Positions 18,086-29,777 of a stretch of 64,000 nucleotides of DNA are shown here, in pieces (the first letter of the stretch is position 1; the number at the start of each line of letters is the position of its first letter). The notes under the pieces were generated by a model. That model was not told the DNA's origin, searched no databases, and saw only the letters and a program-made list of their open reading frames with translations. This stretch comes from CAIYZT01 sp031385445. Its GTDB lineage: Bacteria > Pseudomonadota > Alphaproteobacteria > Rhodobacterales > Rhodobacteraceae. Location of the stretch: contig JANNBM010000062.1 in assembly GCA_031385445.1 (NCBI GenBank), positions 66,890 through 130,889 on the forward strand, written 5' to 3'. Both the position numbers and the translations under genes were made by a program.

Positions 18086-19462
18086 TTAGTGCCGCCCGGT
18101 CAGCCAATTGCCAAAGGCCGCGAACTTTGACGGCGGGATGCCAAGCCGGGCCTCGCGCGCATCACCGATGCGCAGCAATTGATACATCAGATGCACGCCA
18201 AGCCAGCGCAACGGCTCGATCTCCCATTTGCGGACCTTGCGGTTGACCCACGGCAGGCGGGTCAGCGCCGTGTCACGGCCCATCGCCAGATCAGCCAGTG
18301 TCTGGCCTGCAAGGTTCGAGGTCGACACGCCCACGCCGACATAGCCGCCCGCCCAGCCAAGGCCGGTGCCCCGGTCAAGCCCCACCGTCGCGCACCAGTC
18401 GCGCGGCACGCCAAGGACGCCGCACCAGGCGTGGTCGACGGCATAATCGGCGGCGGCAGGGAAATGCTGACGCAGAACCTCGGTCAGGCGGCGGATGGTT
18501 TCGGCGTCCGGCGCGCCGTTCTTGTCCATCCTGGAGCCGAACTTGTACGGCACGCCGCGCGCACCAACGGTGATGCGGCCCTCGCGCGTGCGCTGGCAAT
18601 AGCAGTAGGCGCTGTTCATGTCGCCGATCAGCTCGTGCCCGTCCCAGCCAATTTTGTCCCAGACTTCGTCCGGCAAGGGGACGGTGGCGATCTGGGCGGA
18701 GTTCAGCGGCAGCCAGTCGCGATTGTGGCCGGGCAGGCCAGCGGTGAAGCCTTCGGTGCAGCGCAGGATGATCGGCGCGCGCAGGGTGCCGTGGGGCGTG
18801 GTGACGGCGCCTTTGGCATAGGACAGAACTTCGGTATCCTCATGGATAACCGCGCCCGCACGCTCCACCGCTTCGGCAAGTCCGCGCACCAGCTTGGCTG
18901 GCTGCACGCGGGTCATGCCGGACAGGGTCATCGCGCCCAAGGCGCCCGGCACGGAAATGCGCTGCGCCACCTCGGCGGCAGACAGAACGCGCACCCGGTG
19001 GGCATTGCCCCAGGTTTGGTGATCGGTCACAGCTTCGTGCAGGCGGATCAGTTGGGCGGGGTTGGTGGCGATCATCATCTCTTCGGTGGGAAGGATGTCG
19101 GCGTCGATGCCCTCGGCTTCGCACACGGCGGAAATCTCGGCCACGGTGGATTCCAGCGCCGTCACCATATCCAGCACCGCCTGCCGCGAGGTGTCTTTGG
19201 CATAGGCCGCGTGGTTCCACGAAAACGTGCCCATGCACCAACCGCCATTGCGCCCCGACGCGCCAAAGCCGGCAAAGTCCTTTTCCAGAACCACAACGCG
19301 CAGATGCGGGGCGGCTTTCATCAGGTAATAGGCGGTCCAAAGCCCGGTAAACCCCGCGCCGATAATGGCAACATCGGCGGCCCTGTCGCCTTGCAAGGCG
19401 GGGCGGCGGGTTTGCGGCAGGCCGATATCGGCGTACCAGAACGAAACGTCTCCGATGTGCAT
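18086..19462 (-). CDS. FAD-dependent oxidoreductase, PuuB/DadA-like amine oxidase
   Basis: A 458-residue flavoprotein of the DAO superfamily. The dinucleotide-binding motif AIIGAGFTGLWTAYYL is at residues about 32-47, followed by GFGASGRNGGWC, where related gamma-glutamylputrescine and amino-acid oxidases bind FAD. The C-terminal GWAGGYVGVGVSTSNLAGQTLADL completes the flavin fold (quoted here as GWAGGYVGVGV). The start at 19462 (MHIGDVSFWY) has AGGGA 6 bases upstream; an ATG at 19480 is possible. The nearest relatives by motif oxidise gamma-glutamyl-putrescine or related amines, so a polyamine role is plausible but unproven. Upstream lies a broken glycosyltransferase. Confidence 0.82.
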   Translation of the reverse strand: MHIGDVSFWYADIGLPQTRRPALQGDRAADVAIIGAGFTGLWTAYYLMKAAPHLRVVVLEKDFAGFGASGRNGGWCMGTFSWNHAAYAKDTSRQAVLDMVTALESTVAEISAVCEAEGIDADILPTEEMMIATNPAQLIRLHEAVTDHQTWGNAHRVRVLSAAEVAQRISVPGALGAMTLSGMTRVQPAKLVRGLAEAVERAGAVIHEDTEVLSYAKGAVTTPHGTLRAPIILRCTEGFTAGLPGHNRDWLPLNSAQIATVPLPDEVWDKIGWDGHELIGDMNSAYCYCQRTREGRITVGARGVPYKFGSRMDKNGAPDAETIRRLTEVLRQHFPAAADYAVDHAWCGVLGVPRDWCATVGLDRGTGLGWAGGYVGVGVSTSNLAGQTLADLAMGRDTALTRLPWVNRKVRKWEIEPLRWLGVHLMYQLLRIGDAREARLGIPPSKFAAFGNWLTGRH

Positions 19463-19544
19463 GTTCTGTCCCTGCGCCATGGTCGCCCGCAGTGTGGCGC
19501 TGCTTGCGGTTGGACGCAAGGTGGCCCTGGCAGGCGGGGATCAG

Positions 19545-20605
19545 CGACGGCAAGTTGGCCGCCAAATGGTCAAGGGTCAACCGCAGATGCTCGACGTCGA
19601 TCACCAGATCACGTTTGTGGGCGCCTGGGGTCAAGGTATGAAAGCGCGAGACGATCTGATGACAGCGCGGGCCAAGGGCGCGGCAAGGCGGCAAGCAGGG
19701 ATTGACATGGGCCGGGGCGAAACATTCAATCACGCAGCAAAGCGGCGGCATGCACAGCATTTGCGCAAGGCTGGACCCATGCGGGAAGGCCAGAATCTCG
19801 GCCGATTTGACCGCGATCAGCGGGTCTTTGAAGGACAAAGCCATCCTGTCCACAACGTCGAACCCATAATCCTTGAGGCAGGCATAAACCTCGGGCCGGT
19901 TCAGGGTTTGGCCGCCATTGTGCGACGCGCTTGCCCGTTCGAGCCAAAGGCGGCGCGCAGGGGGGCTTTGCTGGCCTTTCAGCGGACCAAGCAGCGCCTT
20001 GCGCAGCACAGCGGGAGCGATGGGGCGCAGGTGCAATGCGCCGCAGGTCATGGCCGCAGTGAACAGGGCCGAGCGAAAGCCTGTGGGCTGGACGGGCTGC
20101 AAAATACGCCGGGGCAGAACGCCAAGCGCCTGAAGGATCGGCACGGTGAAGGCCGGAAGATCGGTGAAAACAGAGGGTCAGGCCAGACCCAAGGCTTCAA
20201 ACTGGGCCACTTTGCGCATCTCTTCGAGCCAATGGGCGACGTTGCGCGCAAAGACATTGCCAAGGATCACAATGGTTTGCGCGCTGATCGCTGCATCAAA
20301 GGGCTGCAAATAGGCCGAACCTGTTGGCGACTGCGGCCAGCGCTGAATGATGAAATCCAAGGTTTCAACGTCCAGAATGCTTTGGGCGGGCACGACCAAA
20401 TCCTCGGTCAAGCAAAGCCCTTGCCCCTTTGCGAGGACATTGGCCAAAAGAAGACATCGGGAATTTCAGCGACGCGAATGGGTGCGTTGAAACCCTTGGG
20501 CGGCGAAGCCGCAACCAAGGACCGATCGATCGTGGAAATGACGGAGCGGCAAGTGAGCGCTGCAAGGTCGATGCCGGAATGACGGATGGTCTTTGACGTC
20601 TTCAT
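19545..20605 (-). pseudogene. Glycosyltransferase family 61 pseudogene
   Basis: Reading leftward, fragments of one GT61 (DUF563) protein appear in order. IRVAEIPDVFFWP lies near 20460. A frameshift around 20440 leads into LTEDLVVPAQ and NVFARNVAHWLEEM. An in-frame TGA follows at 20178-20180, after ALGLA. The same frame then continues through RLWLERASASH, PEVYACLKDYGFDVVD, ILAFPHGSSLAQML, ECFAPAHVNPC and the closing DLVIDVEHLRLTLDHL. The order and spacing of the His-Trp-Leu, PHG and C-terminal motifs match GT61 enzymes, but no single frame spans them. The original start was probably near 20605, and the original stop is not clear. Decay is the simplest reading; sequencing error could explain one lesion but hardly two. 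Confidence 0.75.
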
Positions 20606-20676
20606 GGCGCAGATCATCCGTTCCCTTTTGGCCTGCGGCAGCGCGCAACCTGTGGGCTGGTTGGGCGGGCGGTGCA

Positions 20677-20740
20677 AGAGGGGGCTCTGCCCCAAGCCGC
20701 CTTTGGCGGCTTTCCCCGGGATATTTAGGGACAGATGAAT
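20677..20740 (-). repeat. Gene-3'-end element, copy 2
   Basis: Read leftward from the LysR stop: TTCATCTGTCC, then CTAAATATCCC. Two perfect hairpins follow: GCCGCC-TTT-GGCGGC (20696-20710) and GGGGC-TCT-GCCCC (20681-20693). The motif starts about 5 bases past the LysR gene. Confidence 0.75.
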
Positions 20741-20744
20741 GGGG

Positions 20745-21626
20745 TTAGCTGATCTCGGTTTCAAGCCAATTGCGGAAAGAGGCGAGGGGCGCGCGGGGCG
20801 GGGCGGCGGCGGGGAAGGCAAGGAAGTAGGCGCCGCTGGCAGGGATGGCGGAGCCGAAGGCGGGGATAAGGCGGTGTTCGGCAAGGTCGCGCTCCAGCAG
20901 GAAGGTCGGCACAAGCGCGGCGCCAAGGCCGTGGATGGCCGCTTGGATCATGGTGGCAAACTGATCGAACAGCATGGCGGGCGGGCGGGGGGCGGTGTGG
21001 CTGTGATGGGCCAGCCAACGCGACCAGTCACCGGGGCGGCTTTGCAACTGTAACAGTGGCAGGGTGAGGATTTGGGCGGCGGAGGCGAGCGGGGCTTTGA
21101 TCATGGAAGGAGCGGCAACGGCGATCAGGTCTTCGTCCATCAGTTTGAGATAGGCGGCGCCCGGCCAATCCTGATGGCCGTAGTGGATGGCGGCGTCAAA
21201 CGGGTTTTCGGCGAAGTCGAAGGGTTTGAGGCGGGTGGACAGATTGATTGTCACCTCGGGATGGGCGCGTGCAAAACGGGCAAGGCGAGGGGCGAGCCAG
21301 TGCATGCCAAAGGCGGGCAGGATCGCGAGGTTCAGCGTGCCGCCTGCCGGATTGGCGCGCAGGGTGAGGGAGGCAGTCGCGAGGGTGGCAAGCGCGCGCC
21401 GCGCCTCGGCCACGAAATCAAGCGCGGCGGGGGTCAGACGCAGGCGGTGCTTTTCGCGGACGAGCAGGGCCACGCCAAGTTGGCCTTCAAGCACTTGAAG
21501 TTGACGCGAGATGGCGCCTTGGGTCAGGTTCAACTCGGCGGCCGCCGCAGAGGCGCTGCCAAGGCGGGCAAGCGATTCTAGCGCCAGAAGGGAGGGGATC
21601 GAGGGCAGATAGCGGCGGGCAAACAT
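20745..21626 (-). CDS. LysR-family regulator next to glutaryl-CoA dehydrogenase
   Basis: A 293-residue LysR protein of the GcvA-like group. The HTH SASAAAAELNLTQGAISRQL is at residues about 24-43, and the effector domain contains NLAILPAFGMHWLAPRL. The start at 21626 has AGGA 9 bases upstream; an ATG at 21641 would add five residues. It is divergent from gcdH across 90 bp, the usual place for the gene's own regulator, so it probably activates lysine/tryptophan (glutarate) catabolism. No rho-type terminator other than the gene-3'-end element follows. Confidence 0.88.
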   Translation of the reverse strand: MFARRYLPSIPSLLALESLARLGSASAAAAELNLTQGAISRQLQVLEGQLGVALLVREKHRLRLTPAALDFVAEARRALATLATASLTLRANPAGGTLNLAILPAFGMHWLAPRLARFARAHPEVTINLSTRLKPFDFAENPFDAAIHYGHQDWPGAAYLKLMDEDLIAVAAPSMIKAPLASAAQILTLPLLQLQSRPGDWSRWLAHHSHTAPRPPAMLFDQFATMIQAAIHGLGAALVPTFLLERDLAEHRLIPAFGSAIPASGAYFLAFPAAAPPRAPLASFRNWLETEIS

Positions 21627-21716
21627 ATGAGGTTTCCTCATGGGTTGGTGAGGCAGTTTCGATGGTAATTTGCGGGAAATCGTGGGATAAGGCGAGAAGT
21701 TTATGAGGAGCACGCA

Positions 21717-22937
21717 ATGAACGGTCAACCCAAGCTGAAAGCCAAGGATGCGCCCGATCTGGGGCGGTTTGATTGGCAGGACCCGTTCCGGCTTGATGAT
21801 CAGCTGAGCGAGGAAGAGCGGATGCTGCGCGATGGGGCGCGGGCCTATGCGCAGGAAAAGCTGCAACCGCGGGTGATTGCCGCCTACCGCGAAGAAAGCA
21901 CGGATCCGGGGATTTTCCGGGAGATGGGGCAGATGGGGCTGCTTGGCACCACGATTCCGCAAGAATATGGCGGGCTGGGCGCCAGTTATGTGGCCTACGG
22001 TTTGATCGCGCGCGAGGTCGAGCGGGTCGACAGCGGCTATCGCAGCATGATGTCGGTGCAATCCAGTCTGGTGATGTATCCGATCTATGCCTATGGCACC
22101 GAGGCGCAGCGGATGAAATATCTGCCGAAGCTGGCGGCGGGGGAGTGGATCGGCTGTTTCGGGCTGACCGAGCCGGAAGCGGGGTCGGATCCGGGCAGCA
22201 TGAGGACGACAGCGCAGAAAACCGCGAACGGCTATGTGCTGAACGGCGCGAAAATGTGGATCTCCAATGCGCCGATTGCGGATGTTTTCGTGATCTGGGC
22301 CAAGTCGGACGCGCATGGCGGCAAGATCCGGGGGTTCGTGCTGGACAAGGGCACCAAGGGGCTGAGCGCACCGAAGGTGGGGGGCAAGTTGTCGCTGCGG
22401 GCTTCGGTGACGGGCGAGATCGTGATGAAGGATGTCGAGGTTGGTGAGGACGCATTGCTGCCGTTTGTCGAGGGGCTGAAAGGGCCGTTTGGCTGTTTGA
22501 ACCGGGCGCGCTACGGGATTTCCTGGGGCGTTCTGGGGGCGGCAGAATACTGTATGGCGGCGGCGCGGCAATATGGGCTGGACCGCAAGCAATTCGGCAA
22601 GCCCTTGGCGGGAATGCAGATTTACCAACTTAAGCTGGCAAATATGATGACCGAGATTTCGCTGGGGCTGCAGGCGAGCCTGCGGGTTGGCAGGCTGATG
22701 GACGAAGCGAATGCGGCGCCCGAGATGATTTCCATTGTGAAGCGGAACAACTGCGGCAAGGCTTTGGAGGCGGCGCGCCATGCACGGGACATGCATGGCG
22801 GCAACGGGATTTCCGAGGATTTTCAGGTGATGCGGCATATGGTGAACCTTGAAACGGTGAACACCTATGAGGGCACGCATGATGTGCATGCGCTGATTTT
22901 GGGGCGGGCGATCACCGGGTTGCAGGCGTTCTTCTAG
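21717..22937 (+). CDS. gcdH: Glutaryl-CoA dehydrogenase
   Basis: A 406-residue acyl-CoA dehydrogenase that oxidises and decarboxylates glutaryl-CoA to crotonyl-CoA, using FAD and passing electrons to ETF. Signatures are DQLSEEERMLRD, CFGLTEPEAGSDP, KMWISNAPIADVFVIWAK, ARYGISWG and the C-terminal NTYEGTHDVH, whose glutamate (about E385) is the catalytic base. GAGGAG lies 6 bases before the ATG. The divergent LysR gene is its likely regulator. It is part of lysine or tryptophan degradation; other pathway genes are not nearby. Confidence 0.94.
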   Translation: MNGQPKLKAKDAPDLGRFDWQDPFRLDDQLSEEERMLRDGARAYAQEKLQPRVIAAYREESTDPGIFREMGQMGLLGTTIPQEYGGLGASYVAYGLIAREVERVDSGYRSMMSVQSSLVMYPIYAYGTEAQRMKYLPKLAAGEWIGCFGLTEPEAGSDPGSMRTTAQKTANGYVLNGAKMWISNAPIADVFVIWAKSDAHGGKIRGFVLDKGTKGLSAPKVGGKLSLRASVTGEIVMKDVEVGEDALLPFVEGLKGPFGCLNRARYGISWGVLGAAEYCMAAARQYGLDRKQFGKPLAGMQIYQLKLANMMTEISLGLQASLRVGRLMDEANAAPEMISIVKRNNCGKALEAARHARDMHGGNGISEDFQVMRHMVNLETVNTYEGTHDVHALILGRAITGLQAFF

Positions 22938-23029
22938 GGGCCGTTTGGGGCCCCGGGGGGGCCTTAAGTGGCCATTGTCTTGCGGTGGGCTTAAGCTATG
23001 GTCAGGCGGGCAAAAAGGAGCCTTAGGCC

Positions 23030-23785
23030 ATGAAAAGACTGATATTTGCCGCGATGATCGTGCTGGCCGCAGGCGCAGTGCGGGCCGAAGAGATCACGGT
23101 TTTTGCGGCATCAAGCCTGAAAACCGCGCTGGACGAGATCGCGGCGACCTTCAGCGCGGGATCGGGGGTTCCGGTGGTTCTGGCCTATGACGGCTCGGCC
23201 AAGCTGGCGCAGCAGATCCTAAACGGCGCGCCGGCGGATCTGTTCATTTCGGCGGCGCCCAACTGGATGGATGCGGCGGCGGGCGCGATGGTGGCGGGCA
23301 GCCGGGTTGATTTGTTGGGCAATGATCTGGCGCTGATTGCAGCGGGGCAGATGGGGGCGCAAGAGATAACGCAAGCGCTTGATATAGGTGTGTTATTGGG
23401 GGGCGGGCGGCTGGCGATGGGGCAGGTCAACGCGGTTCCTGTTGGGCAATACGGGCAGGCGGCTTTACAGAATTTGGGGCTTTGGGCGCAGGTCAAGGAC
23501 CATCTTGCCGAGGTGGAAACGGCGCGCGCGGCGCTGGATCTGGTGGCGCGGGGCGAGGTGCCTTTGGGAGTGGTTTACGGGTCGGATTTTGTGGCCGCGC
23601 GGGCGGCGGGGTTGGATGTGTCCCTGATCGGGATTTTTCCCGACACAAGCCATCCGCCCATCCGGTATCCGGCGGCTTTGGTGACGGGGGCGGGGCCGGA
23701 GGCAGCGCAGTTTTTGGCGTATCTGCAAGGTCCGCAGGCGCGGGAGGTCTTTGAAACTCAAGGATTTACGGTATTGCCGCCATGA
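23030..23785 (+). CDS. modA: Molybdate ABC transporter, periplasmic binding protein
   Basis: A 251-residue secreted protein. The signal peptide MKRLIFAAMIVLAAGAVRAE ends near residue 19. The mature part opens ITVFAASSLKTALDEIA, the oxyanion site of ModA, and continues with YDGSAKLAQQI, GAPADLFISA and GEVPLGVVYGSD, all diagnostic. The stop overlaps the modB start (ATGA). It captures molybdate for the permease. Confidence 0.93.
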   Translation: MKRLIFAAMIVLAAGAVRAEEITVFAASSLKTALDEIAATFSAGSGVPVVLAYDGSAKLAQQILNGAPADLFISAAPNWMDAAAGAMVAGSRVDLLGNDLALIAAGQMGAQEITQALDIGVLLGGGRLAMGQVNAVPVGQYGQAALQNLGLWAQVKDHLAEVETARAALDLVARGEVPLGVVYGSDFVAARAAGLDVSLIGIFPDTSHPPIRYPAALVTGAGPEAAQFLAYLQGPQAREVFETQGFTVLPP

Positions 23786-24480
23786 GCTTTGGCCTGAGCC
23801 CGCAAGATTGGCAAGCATTTGGTCTGACGCTGTGGGTTGCGGTTTGGGCGGTGGTTCTGGGCGCGCCAATGGCGCTCGCCGTGGCGTTTGCCTTGGCACG
23901 GGGTCGGTTTTGGGGCCATGGTTTGCTGAACCTGTTGGTGCATCTGCCCTTGGTCTTGCCGCCCGTTGTGACGGGATATGTCCTTTTGCTGAGTTTCGGG
24001 CGCAAAGGGGCGATCGGGGCGATTTTGGAGCAAAGTTTCGGACTGGTTTTCGCCTTTCGCTGGACGGGCGCGGTTCTGGCGGCGGTTGTGATGGCGTTTC
24101 CGCTGATGGTGCGTCCGATGCGGCAGGCGATTGAGGCGGTCAATCCGCAGGTCGAACAAATGGCGGCAAGCCTTGGGGCCCGGCCATGGACGGTTTGGCG
24201 GCGCATGACCCTGCCCCTGATCTGGCCCGGGGTTCTGGTCGGGGCGGTTATGGGATTTGCCAAGGCGCTGGGCGAATTTGGCGCGACGGTGACTTTTGTG
24301 GCCAATATTCCGGGCCAAACCCAAACGCTGGCAAGCGCCATTCACGCCTATCTTTCGGTGCCGGGTGCCGAGGCGGCGGTGCTGCGGCTAGTGGTGCTGG
24401 CGAGCGCGCTGTCGGTTGTGGCGCTGACGCTGGCTGAGGTTTTGGGCCGGCGCGCGGCGCGGCGGATCAGGGGTCAGTAG
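23782..24480 (+). CDS. modB: Molybdate ABC transporter, permease
   Basis: A 232-residue inner-membrane permease with five to six membrane segments. The LPLVLPPVVTGYVLL stretch and the EAA coupling loop (EQMAASLGARPWTVWRRMTL) with GFAKALGEFGATVTFVANI are ModB hallmarks. It is translationally coupled to modA. The ATPase gene modC, normally next, is absent: 139 bp without a gene follow, then an unrelated DUF4177 gene. A ModC elsewhere or a shared ATPase must energise it. Confidence 0.92.
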   Translation: MSFGLSPQDWQAFGLTLWVAVWAVVLGAPMALAVAFALARGRFWGHGLLNLLVHLPLVLPPVVTGYVLLLSFGRKGAIGAILEQSFGLVFAFRWTGAVLAAVVMAFPLMVRPMRQAIEAVNPQVEQMAASLGARPWTVWRRMTLPLIWPGVLVGAVMGFAKALGEFGATVTFVANIPGQTQTLASAIHAYLSVPGAEAAVLRLVVLASALSVVALTLAEVLGRRAARRIRGQ

Positions 24481-24619
24481 GGCATATGTTGGGGTCAACG
24501 AATGGGTGGCCACAATAGGCTGTGAGATCGGCGATTTCACGCGAAAACCTATGGAAAACTTGGACTTGGGCGGCGAAGTTGGTTATCTTTGCCCGCAGGC
24601 AAGGGGCGGGGTTTTAACG

Positions 24620-24994
24620 ATGCGCTATGAATTCAAGGTTGTTCCAGCACCGCGCCGGGGCGAAAAAGCGCGGGGTGTCAAGACCAGCGAAGAGCGCTTT
24701 GCTTTGGCCCTGACGAATGCGATGAACTTGATGGGCGCTGAAGGCTGGGACTATGTGCGCTGCGACACCTTGCCCTTGGACGAACGCGCGGGGCTGACCG
24801 GAACCAAGACGAGTTATCAAAATATGTTGGTGTTTCGCCGTGCGCTTGAACCGCAAACGGAGCAGGCGGAGCCAACCCGTTTGATCGCGGTTGATCCGGC
24901 AGCAAGCGCCGCGCCGCGCCTTGGCGGGGCGGGCGATGTGGCCGAGGGTGCGGCGCCAAGTCTTGGCCCGGCAACGGATATCGCAGCGGAATAA
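24620..24994 (+). CDS. DUF4177-domain protein
   Basis: A 124-residue protein. The N-terminal part (MRYEFKVVPAPRRGEK, then EGWDYVRCDTLP, then TSYQNMLVFRRAL) matches the small DUF4177 fold, whose function is unknown. The C-terminal 40 residues are an Ala/Gly/Pro-rich tail without motifs. The start is at 24620; upstream in-frame codons give no family match. It abuts the convergent aminotransferase with no bases between the two stop codons. Confidence 0.8.
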   Translation: MRYEFKVVPAPRRGEKARGVKTSEERFALALTNAMNLMGAEGWDYVRCDTLPLDERAGLTGTKTSYQNMLVFRRALEPQTEQAEPTRLIAVDPAASAAPRLGGAGDVAEGAAPSLGPATDIAAE

Positions 24995-26092
24995 TCAAAG
25001 CGATTTCAAGGCTTTGGGCAGGGCCGCCTCAAACGCGGCCATGGCTGGCGGCGGCCCAAGGCTGACGCGGATGCAGCGGTCCAGCGGGGCGGCGGCGGGC
25101 ATGCGCACGAAAATGCCATCGGCGATCAACGCACCGAGCAGTTTGCGGGCGAAATCGCCGTCCCGGCCGCAATCAAGGGTGACGAAATTGGTGGCCGAGG
25201 GCAGGGGCATCAGGCCGTTTGCGGCGGCGATGGCGCCCAGCCGCGTGCGGGCCTCGGCGACCATCTGCTGGACCTGGTGCAGATAGGGTTGATCGGCAAG
25301 TGCCGCAATCGCGCCCGCCTGCACGATGCGGCCCACGGCGAAATGGTTGCGGACCTTGTCGAAGGCGCGGGCGAGGTCTGGCGCGGCAAGGGCATAGCCG
25401 ACGCGGGCGCCCGCCATCCCGTAAGCCTTGGAAAAGGTGCGAAACCGGATCACGCGGGGGTCATCTGCGGCAACTGGGGCGGCGGTGCCGGGCGGAGCGA
25501 GATCGACGTAAGCCTCATCCAGCACCAACAAGGCCGTCTCGGGCAAGTTTGCGATCATCTCGGCAATCACCGCGCCGGGGTGGTGGCTGCCCATCGGGTT
25601 GTCGGGATTGGCGAGGTAGATCAGTTTGGACCGGGTGGCGCGGGCACAGTCGAGCAGGGCCTGCGGGTCTTCGTGATTGCCCGCGAAGGGCACGCGGTGC
25701 AATTGGCCGCCAAAGCCGGAGATGTGGAAACTGAAGGTCGGATACGCGCCTGCCGAGGTGGTGACGGGCGTGCCGGGATCGATCGTCAGGCGGGCGAGAT
25801 AGCCGAGGAGGCCGTCGATGCCTTCACCCACCACAACATGGGCGGGGCTGAGGCCGTGATGGGCAGCGATGGCAGCTTTGAGGGCGTGGTTTTCAGGATC
25901 ACCGTACATCCAGACCTCGGCGGCGGCGGCCTGAAGGGCGGCAAGGGCGCGGGGGGAGGGGCCGAAGAGGGATTCGTTGGCCCCAAGGCGGGCGGCAAAG
26001 GGGCGGCCAAGGGCGCGCTCCTGCGTTTCGGGTCCGGTGAAGGGGACCGTGGCGGGCAGGGCGGCGGCAAGTTGGGTGAGGAGCGGGGACAT
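24995..26092 (-). CDS. Class I/II PLP aminotransferase, HisC-like
   Basis: A 365-residue aspartate-aminotransferase-fold enzyme. LGANESLFGPSP opens the fold, DEAYVDLAPPG holds the cofactor aspartate region, and FRTFSKAYGMAGARVGYAL holds the PLP-binding lysine of SKAYG near residue 218. FVRMPAAAPLDRCIRVSLG carries the C-terminal arginine. The architecture is that of histidinol-phosphate or aromatic aminotransferases. It is not in a his operon, so it may be a second copy acting on aromatic amino acids. The start at 26092 (MSPLLTQ) was chosen because upstream residues lack resemblance. Confidence 0.85.
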   Translation of the reverse strand: MSPLLTQLAAALPATVPFTGPETQERALGRPFAARLGANESLFGPSPRALAALQAAAAEVWMYGDPENHALKAAIAAHHGLSPAHVVVGEGIDGLLGYLARLTIDPGTPVTTSAGAYPTFSFHISGFGGQLHRVPFAGNHEDPQALLDCARATRSKLIYLANPDNPMGSHHPGAVIAEMIANLPETALLVLDEAYVDLAPPGTAAPVAADDPRVIRFRTFSKAYGMAGARVGYALAAPDLARAFDKVRNHFAVGRIVQAGAIAALADQPYLHQVQQMVAEARTRLGAIAAANGLMPLPSATNFVTLDCGRDGDFARKLLGALIADGIFVRMPAAAPLDRCIRVSLGPPPAMAAFEAALPKALKSL

Positions 26093-26584
26093 GGGGCAAT
26101 ACGTGGCGGGGAATGGGTGGGCTGGCAAGGGGGATTTGGCGCGTACAGATCTGGGCACTTTGGGGAAGTGTTTGGAAACAAGGGCTTGGGTTTTTGAAAA
26201 TTAACGGCGTTTTGGGGATTGAGGGTGGAGCGGCGGGCGAGGATGTGGCCGCCACCTTGGGCGGCCTTGGCGTGATCTGGGCCAGAGTGGAGGGGGCCGA
26301 TGATGGTAAGTTCAGGGAATGCGAGGTTGAACCGGGTTTCGGACCAGTGCAGCGGCTAAACTTTGAGATCGCGCAGGGTCAACCGGCGGTGCTGACCGGG
26401 ACGTTGGCGCCGTTGGCCCAAGGGGTTCCGTCGATCGCCGAAGACAGTCACGAGGTGCCCATTTTGCGGCGGCGGGCAAAGGATTGTGTGGGCTAAAAAG
26501 GGGGGGCTGCGCGCCCCCCCCTCTGCCCTTCGGGGCATTCACCCCCCCTGCGGGATATTTTTGGACAGATGAATTTGAAGGCCG
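26093..26584. other. Intergenic region without a supported gene, ending in a repeat element
   Basis: Short open frames exist on both strands (for example + 26113-26496), but none has a recognisable domain, ribosome site or consistent composition. The right end (26495-26580) is a gene-3'-end element. The rest may be decayed coding sequence. Confidence 0.5.
26495..26580 (-). repeat. Gene-3'-end element, copy 3
   Basis: Read leftward from the valS stop: TTCATCTGTCC, then AAAAATATCCCG. Hairpins follow, including GGGGGGC/GCCCCCC (26501-26517) and GCCC-TTC-GGGGC. This is the closest copy to the consensus, shared almost exactly with the copy at 38655-38700. Confidence 0.8.
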
Positions 26585-29626
<3,042 letters not shown>

Positions 29627-29777
29627 CGGCGTCATCCTTTTCACTTTGGCATGGTCCTAGCCAAAGCGCGCAGACTTTCCAAGGGGGATGGGCGGGATTG
29701 ACCAATCGTTTCAAGGCGCGCGCGCCCGGTGCCCCCTTCAATGTGGCCAAATATTCCGCGCCGGAGGCTCTTTGGCG

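Noticed and set aside
18840..19544. Continuation of the GT61 reading frame into the oxidoreductase gene
   Set aside because: The frame stays open only because it is a shadow frame of the FAD-oxidoreductase coding sequence. GT61 similarity stops near 19545.
20745..22889. Very long open frame (714 codons) on the minus strand covering gcdH and the LysR gene
   Set aside because: Only the part to 21626 encodes a recognisable LysR protein. The rest is antisense to gcdH, a highly conserved gene on the plus strand.
26113..26496. Small protein-coding gene of 127 codons
   Set aside because: No recognisable motif, no ribosome site, partly antisense to the aminotransferase start, and similar-length frames exist on the other strand.
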